7,681 nucleotides of DNA, from assembly GCA_943324415.2 (NCBI GenBank), contig CALPLN020000086.1, positions 1 through 7,681 on the forward strand. Direction: 5' to 3'. Source of the stretch: Sediminibacterium ginsengisoli (GTDB lineage Bacteria > Bacteroidota > Bacteroidia > Chitinophagales > Chitinophagaceae). Position 1 is the first letter of the stretch, and every line of letters starts with the position of its first letter. Positions 1 to 5,636 of the stretch are shown piece after piece. The notes below the pieces were generated by a model. It searched no databases. It worked only from the letters and a program-made list of their open reading frames with translations, and was not told where the DNA came from. Both the position numbers and the translations under genes were made by a program.

Positions 1-80
1 ATGGTCGTAAAGTATTAGCAAGTCGCCGTAAGAAAGGACGCAAGAAACTAACTGTATCTAGCGAGAAAGGATTAAAATAA
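1..80 (+). CDS. rpmH: 50S ribosomal protein L34, 3' end only
   Basis: This is the C-terminal part of ribosomal protein L34, a small basic protein of the large ribosomal subunit. The frame that opens at base 3 reads GRKVLASRRKKGRKKLTVSS and ends EKGLK before a TAA at 78-80; bases 1-2 are the end of the preceding codon. The G-R-x-V-L-x-x-R-R-x-K-G-R motif is diagnostic of L34, and the L-T-V-S-S-E tail is the form usual in Bacteroidota. About half of the roughly 50-residue protein lies upstream of the window. It is followed by a strong intrinsic terminator and then rnpA, the classic rpmH-rnpA order. The identification is secure despite the truncation. Confidence 0.95.
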   Translation, partial: GRKVLASRRKKGRKKLTVSSEKGLK

Positions 81-112
81 TTTAATCTCTATTCGTAGAA
101 ACTTATAATTTT

Positions 113-143
113 AAAGTCCACTCGTTTTCGGGTGGACTTTTTT
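113..143 (+). terminator. Intrinsic terminator after rpmH
   Basis: Positions 113-124 (AAAGTCCACTCG) pair with 129-140 (CGGGTGGACTTT) around a TTTT loop. This gives 12 consecutive pairs including one G-T wobble, and the T run continues to 143. It is a textbook rho-independent terminator 33 bases after the rpmH stop. It should cap rpmH transcription or attenuate read-through into rnpA. The 3' arm contains the GTG that opens the longest reading frame for rnpA, which argues against that start. Confidence 0.9.
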
Positions 144-171
144 AATGCAGCATCAAATAAAAAAAACAGAC

Positions 172-183
172 AAGTAGCTACTT
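172..183. repeat. 12-bp perfect palindrome upstream of rnpA
   Basis: AAGTAGCTACTT is its own reverse complement and lies 11 bases before the preferred rnpA ATG. It has no loop and no T tract, so it is not a terminator. It could be a protein-binding site or a chance palindrome; nothing else in the sequence supports a role. Confidence 0.3.
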
Positions 184-194
184 CATTGGCAAAG

Positions 195-602
195 ATGTTT
201 ACATATCAAAAAAAGGATAAATTAAAAAGCAGGAAGCAAACTCAAAACTTGTTCACCTTTGGCAAGTCTTTGTCCAATGCGCCGCTTAGGTTAATTTATA
301 CTTTAGAAAAAATTGCCGACGAGCAGGATGCCAATCCAGCAGCACTACTTATTCAAGCAGGAGTAGGGGCGCCTACTAAACAATTTAAAAAAGCGGTACA
401 ACGCAATCGTGTAAAACGATTATTAAGAGAAGCATATCGTTTAGCGCTGCCTGCTTTTAAAGCACAGCTCCCATTGCATGGAATGCGTTTAAACATTTTT
501 ATTTTATACATGGACGTCCATGTATTACCTCAAGAAGAGATCAACGCAAAAATGAATTTGATATTGAATCAATTGGCAAAACGTATCTATGGACAAGCTT
601 AA
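195..602 (+). CDS. rnpA: Ribonuclease P protein component
   Basis: This is the protein subunit of RNase P, which assists the catalytic RNA in removing 5' leaders from tRNA precursors. From the ATG at 195 the product is 135 residues, within the usual 110-140 range. It starts MFTYQKKDKLKSRK, as RnpA proteins do (the early 'L-K-S-R-K' element). The family signature QRNRVKRLLREAYR lies at about residues 69-82 and carries the conserved basic face R70, R72, K74, R75 and R78. The frame is open back to a GTG at 132, but that codon sits in the 3' arm of the rpmH terminator and would add about 21 residues of non-family sequence, so 195 is preferred. The gene overlaps yidD by 14 bases, implying translational coupling. 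No promoter matching the Bacteroidota consensus is seen in 144-194, so expression may rely on read-through. Confidence 0.93.
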   Translation: MFTYQKKDKLKSRKQTQNLFTFGKSLSNAPLRLIYTLEKIADEQDANPAALLIQAGVGAPTKQFKKAVQRNRVKRLLREAYRLALPAFKAQLPLHGMRLNIFILYMDVHVLPQEEINAKMNLILNQLAKRIYGQA

Positions 603-822
603 GCAAATCATTGCCTTTCCATTTATCGCATTGATCCGATTCTATCAATATGTATTATCGCCTTATTTAGGAGGTAGCAAATGTCGTTTTACGCCAACTT
701 GTTCTCAATACACAGCAGAAGCCATCCAAAAATTTGGTCCCATTAAAGGCATTGTTTTGGGGATGAAAAGATTGAGTAAATGTAGGCCAGGTGGTGGTCA
801 TGGCTATGACCCAGTACCTTAA
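589..822 (+). CDS. yidD: Membrane protein insertion efficiency factor YidD
   Basis: YidD (DUF37/haemolytic domain family) is a small membrane-associated protein thought to help YidC-dependent insertion of inner-membrane proteins. The 77-residue product is full length. It has a hydrophobic/amphipathic N-terminus (about residues 6-26), then the family core: C32-R-F-x-P-T-C38-S-x-Y, a G-x-x-K-G segment near residues 50-54, R61-L-x-x-C65, and the terminal D-P-V-P. All three conserved cysteines are present. The start overlaps the end of rnpA by 14 bases in another frame, an arrangement common in many phyla. yidC does not follow here; the next gene is convergent sod, consistent with yidC lying elsewhere in Bacteroidota. 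Confidence 0.93.
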   Translation: MDKLKQIIAFPFIALIRFYQYVLSPYLGGSKCRFTPTCSQYTAEAIQKFGPIKGIVLGMKRLSKCRPGGGHGYDPVP

Positions 823-832
823 TTTGGCACAT

Positions 833-863
833 AAAAAAACCGCCCCTTTTTGGAGACGGTTTT
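833..863. terminator. Bidirectional terminator between yidD and sod
   Basis: A7-CCG (833-842) pairs with CGG-TTTT (857-863), with a C-rich/G-rich inner stem of mismatches (843-846 with 852-856) and a T5 loop. Read on the minus strand, the stem is followed by seven T (839-833), making a good terminator for sod. On the plus strand the T run is only four, weaker but adequate for yidD. It lies 10 bases after the yidD stop and 29 bases after the sod stop. Confidence 0.8.
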
Positions 864-892
864 CAATATTCTTAAGTATATCAATACCTCAA

Positions 893-1498
893 TTATTTTG
901 CAGCTGCAAAACGATCGGAAATCACAGACCAATTGACTACATTCCAAAATGCAGCTAAATAATCGGCTCTTCTGTTTTGGTATTTTAAATAGTAAGCATG
1001 TTCCCAAACGTCAGCACCTAAAACAGGTGTTCCTTTTACTTCTGCTACATCCATTAAAGGATTGTCTTGATTAGGTGTAGAGCAAATTTCTAATTGACCG
1101 TCTTTTACAATCAACCATGCCCAGCCACTTCCAAAACGAGTCATACCAGCGTTGGCAAATTTTTCTTTGAATGCGTCAAAGCTTCCAAAGCTTGCATCAA
1201 TAGCTGTAGCTAATTCGCCAGTGGGTGTTCCGCCAGCATTGGGTGCCAAACTGTTCCAAAAGAAAGTATGGTTCCAGTGACCACCGCCATTGTTTCTAAC
1301 TGCAGGGCTAATGCTTCCAGCAACCGCAACCAATGCTTCGATTGTTTTGCCTTCATTAGGTGTACCAGCTACTGCTTTATTTAAATTGTCTACATATGCT
1401 TGATGGTGTTTGCCATGGTGAATCTGCATGGTCAAGGTATCAAAATGTGGCTCTAAGGCTTCGTGCGCATAAGGTAATGCAGGTAATGTAAATGACAT
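893..1498 (-). CDS. sod: Superoxide dismutase, Fe/Mn family
   Basis: This enzyme converts superoxide to hydrogen peroxide and oxygen. There is no signal peptide, so it should be cytoplasmic. The 201-residue length is standard. The N-terminal domain begins MSFTLPALPYA. Metal ligands are H27 (in IHHGKHH), H77 (in HWNHTFFW), D163 and H167 (in DVWEHAYY, the family signature). The second-sphere pattern is of Mn type: glycine at 73 in NNGGGHWNH, and glutamine at 144 in PNQDNP, rather than the Gln before VWNH seen in E. coli SodB. The N-terminus nevertheless resembles SodB, so Mn-specific or cambialistic use is possible; metal choice cannot be settled from sequence. It is transcribed towards yidD and separated from upstream tadA by 127 bases with its own promoter candidate, so it is probably a single-gene unit. 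Confidence 0.96.
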   Translation of the reverse strand: MSFTLPALPYAHEALEPHFDTLTMQIHHGKHHQAYVDNLNKAVAGTPNEGKTIEALVAVAGSISPAVRNNGGGHWNHTFFWNSLAPNAGGTPTGELATAIDASFGSFDAFKEKFANAGMTRFGSGWAWLIVKDGQLEICSTPNQDNPLMDVAEVKGTPVLGADVWEHAYYLKYQNRRADYLAAFWNVVNWSVISDRFAAAK

Positions 1499-1531
1499 AT
1501 TGCTTTATTTTTATTGTTAAAGATTGAATGC

Positions 1532-1539
1532 CAAAATTA
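1532..1539 (-). promoter_or_regulatory. sod: Candidate -7 element for sod
   Basis: On the minus strand this reads TAATTTTG, an exact match to the Bacteroidota -7 consensus TAnnTTTG, 34 bases upstream of the sod ATG. A TTG at the -33 position is not present at the expected spacing, so the call rests on one element. The location between tadA and sod is right for an independent sod promoter. Confidence 0.4.
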
Positions 1540-1625
1540 CAATGCTTTCAGCGAAATAAGACTGACCGAGATTAATTTTCCTTAAATAGTTAATAAGAAA
1601 TATAAACCTATCCCTCGTCTCTCAG

Positions 1626-2066
1626 TTAGCGCTTGGCTTTAAAGAAGGATTGCATTAGTGCGGCGCATTCTTCTTGGAGGATGCCTCCAGTAAGGGTAGT
1701 AGAGGGGTGGAAGGGATTCTTTTCTGTGACACGGCGATAACTGTTTTTTTCGTCATAGGCGCCAAAAACAATATGGCCAATCTTGTTCCAGTACAAAGCA
1801 CCGGCGCACATTAAGCAAGGCTCTAGTGTGACATAAAGGGTCGCTTCTGGAAGGTATTTGGATTGTAGATTTTCACAAGCACTAGAGAGGGCTAAAATCT
1901 CGGCGTGAGCCGTCACATCTTTTAAAAGTTGTACTTGGTTGTATCCTTTGGCGATGACTTGATCGTTCATGACAATCACAGCGCCAACTGGCACTTCATC
2001 TTCGTCAAAGGCCCTCTTCGCTTGTAAGAGGGCCTGACGCATATAATGTTCGTGTTTATTTTCCAC
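1626..2066 (-). CDS. tadA: tRNA-specific adenosine deaminase
   Basis: TadA deaminates the wobble adenosine A34 to inosine in tRNA-Arg(ACG), which is needed to read CGC/CGA codons. The 146-residue product belongs to the zinc-dependent cytidine deaminase fold: H54-A-E56 (in TAHAEI), with E56 as proton shuttle, and P83-C84-x-x-C87-A-G-A as the other zinc ligands. The DEDEVPVGAVIV segment (about 21-32) and N43 in the GYNQ turn are also typical of TadA. The start is a GTG at 2066; an ATG exists eight codons in, but the preceding HEHY matches the conserved HE-x-x-MRxAL beginning of TadA, so the GTG is preferred. It lies 18 bases downstream of the DUF1080 gene in the same direction, so it appears to be the last gene of the catabolic operon. 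No clear terminator was seen after it. Confidence 0.94.
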   Translation of the reverse strand: MENKHEHYMRQALLQAKRAFDEDEVPVGAVIVMNDQVIAKGYNQVQLLKDVTAHAEILALSSACENLQSKYLPEATLYVTLEPCLMCAGALYWNKIGHIVFGAYDEKNSYRRVTEKNPFHPSTTLTGGILQEECAALMQSFFKAKR

Positions 2067-2084
2067 TAGCTAGTATAACTGTGA

Positions 2085-2792
2085 TTACAGTTTTTGGATA
2101 CGGATATTTCTGTACCAAACTTTATCACCATGATCTTGCAAACTGATATGTCCAGAAAAGATTTTTCCAAAATCAGGCGATTCGCCTTTAGAGAATTTAC
2201 TTCTTCTAATTAATTCTTTCCAACCATCATCGCCTAAATGCGTATTAACAGTAGTCACACCATTTAATTTCATCTTCAATTTTCCTTTATTTACGATGAT
2301 GTCTACTTTATTCCATTCTTCTGCAGGCTTTGCACCAGATTCATCGCCTACAATTAAGTCGTATAAATTACCAGCTCTATGGCTAATGATTTTACTATCT
2401 GGATGGCCATCATTATCTAGCACTTGCATCTCAGGTCCAGTATGCCAAGTATTTTTATATTTTACTGGGTCATTTTGTACAAAGAAGATGATACCACTAT
2501 TGCCATTCTTAGAAATCTTCCATTCCAATTGTAAATGAAAATTGGTAAAGCTTTCGTTGGTCACGATATCTCCCCCGCCAACAATTCTGCCGTCAACTCT
2601 ATTGGTTGGGTCAAACATGATAGCGCCATCTACTGCTTTCCATGCTTCACCTGCAGTGGCTTTACCATAAGTATGCCAGCCATTGGTTGTTTTACCATCA
2701 AATAAAGAGATCCAATTCTTTTGAGATTGCGCTTGGTTGAATCCAAGTAAAGCAACTGTCAATAAGGTTAAAGCAAGCAATTGTTTTTTCAT
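2085..2792 (-). CDS. Secreted DUF1080 / 3-keto-disaccharide hydrolase-family protein
   Basis: The protein has an N-terminal Sec signal peptide (MKK, hydrophobic core about residues 5-18, probable cleavage near AQSQ at 21-24) and a single DUF1080 (PF06439, LamG/concanavalin-like jelly-roll) domain covering about residues 27-235. Family landmarks in order are SLFDGKTTNGW (29-39), GNSGIIF (97-103), GPEMQVLDN (119-127), RAGNLYDL (139-146) and SLQDHGDKVWYRNIRI (217-232). Members of this family have been shown to hydrolyse or beta-eliminate 3-keto-glycosides, that is, glycosides first oxidised at C3. Here it would act outside the cytoplasm on the product of a glycoside 3-dehydrogenase. It sits 18 bases after the cytochrome c gene and 18 bases before tadA, so co-transcription is likely. 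Whether it acts as hydrolase or lyase, and its substrate, cannot be decided from sequence. Confidence 0.88.
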   Translation of the reverse strand: MKKQLLALTLLTVALLGFNQAQSQKNWISLFDGKTTNGWHTYGKATAGEAWKAVDGAIMFDPTNRVDGRIVGGGDIVTNESFTNFHLQLEWKISKNGNSGIIFFVQNDPVKYKNTWHTGPEMQVLDNDGHPDSKIISHRAGNLYDLIVGDESGAKPAEEWNKVDIIVNKGKLKMKLNGVTTVNTHLGDDGWKELIRRSKFSKGESPDFGKIFSGHISLQDHGDKVWYRNIRIQKL

Positions 2793-2810
2793 AAAATGAA
2801 TTTTTATAGA

Positions 2811-3197
2811 TTATTTCTTAAGCAATAAGATGTACTTCACCATTGCTTCTGCATCATCCTGACTTAACTGAGCGTGCGCTGTCATTGGGATAGCACCCCA
2901 ATTGCCACTTCCGCCTTTGATGATTTTTCCAGCTAACATCTCGATATTCTCATCTGTGTTTTCATACTTCGCTGCTACATCTTGATAAGCAGGTCCAATA
3001 TTTTTTTCAGCAACTTTATGACAAGTTAAACAGTCGCTTCCTGCAACTAGTGCCAAGCCTTTTGAATAATCAGGATTGTCTGATAATTTATTTTCAGGAG
3101 CAGCAGTGGTAGTTTCAGTTGATTCTTTTTTTGTTTCGCCACCTCCACATGCAACTAATAAAACGGCTGCTGATAGAGTACATAAAATTTTACGCAT
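2811..3197 (-). CDS. Lipoprotein c-type cytochrome (class I, c551/c552-like)
   Basis: This is a small mono-haem electron carrier tethered to the membrane. The first 17 residues form a lipoprotein signal with lipobox L-V-A-C17. They are followed by a flexible acidic/Thr-rich linker (about 18-40) and a class I cytochrome c domain. The haem-binding motif is C56-L-T-C59-H60. The probable distal ligand is M105 in IPMTAH, with the I-G-P-A-Y stretch at 67-71 typical of c551-type proteins, and a C-terminal helix ends the 128-residue product. It is encoded between the TIM-barrel isomerase (36-base gap) and the DUF1080 gene (18-base gap). Its presence in a sugar operon suggests that it accepts electrons from a periplasmic dehydrogenase; the divergently encoded GMC flavoprotein is the obvious partner, which is inference. 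A haem protein of this size could alternatively feed a cytochrome oxidase directly. Confidence 0.92.
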   Translation of the reverse strand: MRKILCTLSAAVLLVACGGGETKKESTETTTAAPENKLSDNPDYSKGLALVAGSDCLTCHKVAEKNIGPAYQDVAAKYENTDENIEMLAGKIIKGGSGNWGAIPMTAHAQLSQDDAEAMVKYILLLKK

Positions 3198-3233
3198 AGT
3201 GTATTGTTTGATTGTAATAATTAAAATTATGAA

Positions 3234-4286
3234 TTAGATACCTAATATTTTTTTATTAAATGCTTCATCAGATCCTGTGCTGGCAAAATCATCAAATGCT
3301 TTTTCGGTTACAGGGATGATATGGTTTTGAATAAATACAGCACCTTCTGCTGCACCTACTTCTGGATGCTTTAAACAACATTCCCATTCCATCACTGCCC
3401 AACCTTGATAGTCATATGCTGCCAACTTGCTAAAGATACTTTTAAAATCTACTTGACCATCACCTAGAGATCTAAATCTTCCAGCACGATCAACCCAGTT
3501 TTGATAACCGCCGTATACCCCTTGCTTTGCACTAGGGTTGAATTCGGCATCTTTTACATGAAACATTTTAATGCGCTCATGGTACGCATCGATATAGCCT
3601 TTGTAATCCATGCATTGTAAAACCAAATGCGATGGATCAAATAATAAACATGCACGAGGGTGTTGCCCTACTTTATCTAAGAACATATCATACGAAACGC
3701 CATCATGTAAATCTTCTCCTGGATGAATTTCGTAGCATAAGTCTACGCCAGCTGCGTCAAATTCATTTAAGATAGGTAACCATCTTTTACCCAATTCTGT
3801 AAAGCCTGTTTCTACCAATCCTGCAGGTCTTTGTGGCCATGGATATACAGTATGCCATAATAAAGCGCCACTAAAAGTAGCGTGGGCATTCAATCCTAAA
3901 TTTTGAGAAGCTTTTGCTGCGTATTTTAACTGTTGCACCGCCCATTCAGTTCTTGCTTTTGGATTGCCTCTATATTCGGCAGGGGCAAAGCCATCAAATT
4001 GAGCATCATAAGCAGGATGTACTGCGACCAATTGCCCTTGCAAGTGCGTAGACAATTCGGTGATTTCTAATCCAGCTGCATTGACGATGCCTTTGATTTC
4101 ATCTGCATAGGTTTTGCTTTCTGCGGCTTTCTTTAAATCAATGCATCTAGCATCCCAACTTGGAATTTGCACTCCCTTGAAACCCAATCCAGCAGCCCAT
4201 TTGCAGATACCTTCTAAAGTATTGAATGGAGCAGTATCTCCTAAGAATTGTGCTAAAAAAATACCAGGTCCTTTAACTGTTGTCAT
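3234..4286 (-). CDS. Sugar phosphate isomerase/epimerase-family TIM barrel (cytoplasmic)
   Basis: The 350-residue product belongs to the AP endonuclease family 2-type TIM barrels (PF01261), which include xylose isomerase-like, IolE-like and keto-sugar epimerase/hydratase enzymes. The divalent-metal set can be traced as E186 (CYEIHPGE), D217 with H220 (LFDPSH), H243 (MFHVKD) and E300 (AVMEWE). H81 in STHLQG and the D45 region of QIPSWD are also typical. There is no signal peptide, so it should act in the cytoplasm. It is encoded 17 bases downstream of the MocA-family gene, a pairing that recurs in Bacteroidota sugar loci. In 3-keto-glycoside loci such proteins have been linked to hydration or isomerisation of keto-sugar intermediates, which is a reasonable but unproven role here. 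An inosose dehydratase-like activity is an alternative. Confidence 0.88.
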   Translation of the reverse strand: MTTVKGPGIFLAQFLGDTAPFNTLEGICKWAAGLGFKGVQIPSWDARCIDLKKAAESKTYADEIKGIVNAAGLEITELSTHLQGQLVAVHPAYDAQFDGFAPAEYRGNPKARTEWAVQQLKYAAKASQNLGLNAHATFSGALLWHTVYPWPQRPAGLVETGFTELGKRWLPILNEFDAAGVDLCYEIHPGEDLHDGVSYDMFLDKVGQHPRACLLFDPSHLVLQCMDYKGYIDAYHERIKMFHVKDAEFNPSAKQGVYGGYQNWVDRAGRFRSLGDGQVDFKSIFSKLAAYDYQGWAVMEWECCLKHPEVGAAEGAVFIQNHIIPVTEKAFDDFASTGSDEAFNKKILGI

Positions 4287-4303
4287 ATTGTTGTGATTGC
4301 CTA

Positions 4304-5470
4304 TTATATATTATGTGCTGTCCATTTCTGATCTGATCCTGCAGATAAAACCACATTATCAATGAATGCCATGCCTCTGACACCATCTTCTACTCCTGGA
4401 AAATCTAACATCTCAGGTGTCGGTGTGGTACCATCTATCTTAGCAGATAAAGTTAGCGCAAAGTTTCTGTAGATATTCGCAAATGCTTCTAAATAGCCTT
4501 CTGGATGACCTCCCGGAGTGCGACAATTATGGGTTGCAAAACTAGATAAGTGTGCACCATAGTTGGCACCAGCTCTTAGAATTTGAGTCGGTTGATCCAA
4601 CCATCTTACGATCAATGAATTGGGTTCGTGTTGGAACCATTCTATACCACCTAGTTCTCCGTAGACTCTTATTTTTAATGCATTCTCTTCTCCTGCAGCA
4701 ACCTGTGATGCCATCAACACGCCTTTGGCGCCATTGTCGAATTTTAACATCACAGCACCATCATCATCCATCACACGGCCTTCTACCAATGTGTTTAATT
4801 CGGCACAGATATCGGTGATTTTTGCACCAGTAATGTATTCCGCTAAATGTGCAGCATGCGTACCTATATCACCCATGACAGAACTCTTACCCGATTTTTT
4901 TGGATCTGTTCTCCATGCTGCTTGTGCATTCCCTTCTCTTTCAGATAACCTACTCAACCAGCCCTGCGGATATTCTACCCAAACCTTACGAATCTTACCC
5001 AGCTTGCCTTCGCGGACCATGGCCTTCGCTTGTTTTACCATCGGGTATCCAGAATAAGTATGGGTTAAGCAGAGTGTTAAGCCTGTCTCTTTTAGTTTTT
5101 GTTGTAACAATTTCGCTTCTTCTAATGAAAACGTAATTGGTTTTTCGATCACTACGTTGAAGCCATTTTCCAATGCCATCATTGCAGGTGCAAAATGTGC
5201 AAAATTAGGCGTTACGATGGTCACAAAATCGATGCGCTCATCGGCAGGTAATTGCGCTTCTTTTGTAATCATTTCTTCGTAGGTCAAGTAAGTTCTTTCT
5301 TTTGCAAGGAACAATGCTTCTCCAGATGCTACTGCAATTTCTGGGTTGATACTCAATGCGCCACACTTAATTTCAATGAGGCCATCCATATTGGCAGCAA
5401 GTCGGTGAATGGCGCCAATGAATGCGTCTTTACCACCACCTACCATACCCATGCGTAGTTTTCTATTCAT
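4304..5470 (-). CDS. Gfo/Idh/MocA-family NAD(P)-dependent oxidoreductase
   Basis: The 388-residue product has the two-domain architecture of the family. An N-terminal Rossmann fold with the glycine-rich loop MVGGGKDAFIG (9-19) covers about residues 5-130, followed by an alpha/beta C-terminal domain. The catalytic motif E109-K110-P111 (VIEKPIT) is intact, and the second signature GDIGTHAAHL (200-209) supplies D201 and H205. TPNFAHF at 87-93 is the usual dinucleotide-side segment. There is no signal peptide, so it should be cytoplasmic. Family members oxidise or reduce sugar hydroxyl/keto groups, commonly at C3, using NAD(P)(H). It is the first gene of the minus-strand operon and faces the Tat-exported TIM-barrel gene across the divergent promoter region. 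The likely job is interconversion of a keto-sugar and the sugar. Substrate and cofactor preference cannot be assigned by eye. Confidence 0.92.
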   Translation of the reverse strand: MNRKLRMGMVGGGKDAFIGAIHRLAANMDGLIEIKCGALSINPEIAVASGEALFLAKERTYLTYEEMITKEAQLPADERIDFVTIVTPNFAHFAPAMMALENGFNVVIEKPITFSLEEAKLLQQKLKETGLTLCLTHTYSGYPMVKQAKAMVREGKLGKIRKVWVEYPQGWLSRLSEREGNAQAAWRTDPKKSGKSSVMGDIGTHAAHLAEYITGAKITDICAELNTLVEGRVMDDDGAVMLKFDNGAKGVLMASQVAAGEENALKIRVYGELGGIEWFQHEPNSLIVRWLDQPTQILRAGANYGAHLSSFATHNCRTPGGHPEGYLEAFANIYRNFALTLSAKIDGTTPTPEMLDFPGVEDGVRGMAFIDNVVLSAGSDQKWTAHNI

Positions 5471-5505
5471 TTTAAAGTAAGTTTTTAAGCTTAGAAAATA
5501 AGGTT

Positions 5506-5526
5506 AATGTGTCAAAACAACACATT
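5506..5526. promoter_or_regulatory. 21-bp inverted repeat, candidate operator
   Basis: AATGTGT-N7-ACACATT is a perfect 7-bp inverted repeat with a 7-base spacer (CAAAACA), 36 bases upstream of the MocA-family start in the divergent intergenic region. The size and symmetry suit a dimeric transcription factor. It overlaps a minus-strand -7 candidate, as expected for a repressor site. A 7-bp repeat can arise by chance in AT-rich DNA of this length, so this is a hypothesis. Confidence 0.45.
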
Positions 5527-5545
5527 CCGCCTATTGTAAAAGCAA
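5513..5545 (-). promoter_or_regulatory. Candidate promoter for the minus-strand operon
   Basis: On the minus strand, TTG (5545-5543) is followed after 22 bases by TTGTTTTG (5520-5513), which matches the Bacteroidota -7 consensus TAnnTTTG at five of the six fixed positions. This places the transcription start about 35 bases before the MocA-family ATG. The -7 element lies within the 21-bp inverted repeat. Confidence 0.35.
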
Positions 5546-5562
5546 TTTCCTCATTATTTCTC

Positions 5563-5579
5563 AAAAAACCCTTTTTTTT
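5563..5579. other. A6-CCC-T8 tract in the divergent promoter region
   Basis: Six A, three C and eight T follow one another near the middle of the 166-bp divergent spacer. The A and T runs could pair as a weak hairpin, but without GC pairs they are a poor terminator. Phased A/T tracts often bend DNA or act as upstream elements; no stronger claim can be made. Confidence 0.35.
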
Positions 5580-5636
5580 CGTGTAAAATATTTGAAAAGA
5601 ATGCAAAAATAAATTTACATTTATATCCTCATCCTA

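Noticed and set aside
132..194. N-terminal extension of rnpA from a GTG at 132
   Set aside because: The codon lies within a strong terminator stem, and the extra residues do not resemble RnpA; the ATG at 195 gives a normal-length protein.
819..1007. 62-residue minus-strand reading frame overlapping the end of sod
   Set aside because: It overlaps the conserved sod C-terminus and the terminator in another frame and has no recognisable motif.
2296..2538. 80-residue plus-strand reading frame
   Set aside because: It is antisense to the DUF1080 gene, whose motifs are continuous through this stretch.
4114..5458. Several plus-strand reading frames of 60-110 residues
   Set aside because: They mutually overlap and are antisense to the well-supported isomerase and MocA-family genes; no domain or start context supports them.
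5587..5594. AATATTTG as a plus-strand -7 element for the Tat TIM-barrel gene
   Set aside because: It misses one fixed base and has no TTG at a suitable upstream distance, so it is too weak to annotate.
5604..5611. Exact TAnnTTTG match (TATTTTTG) on the minus strand in the divergent spacer
   Set aside because: There is no TTG at the -33 spacing and it would give a leader of about 130 bases; AT-rich sequence makes a chance match likely.
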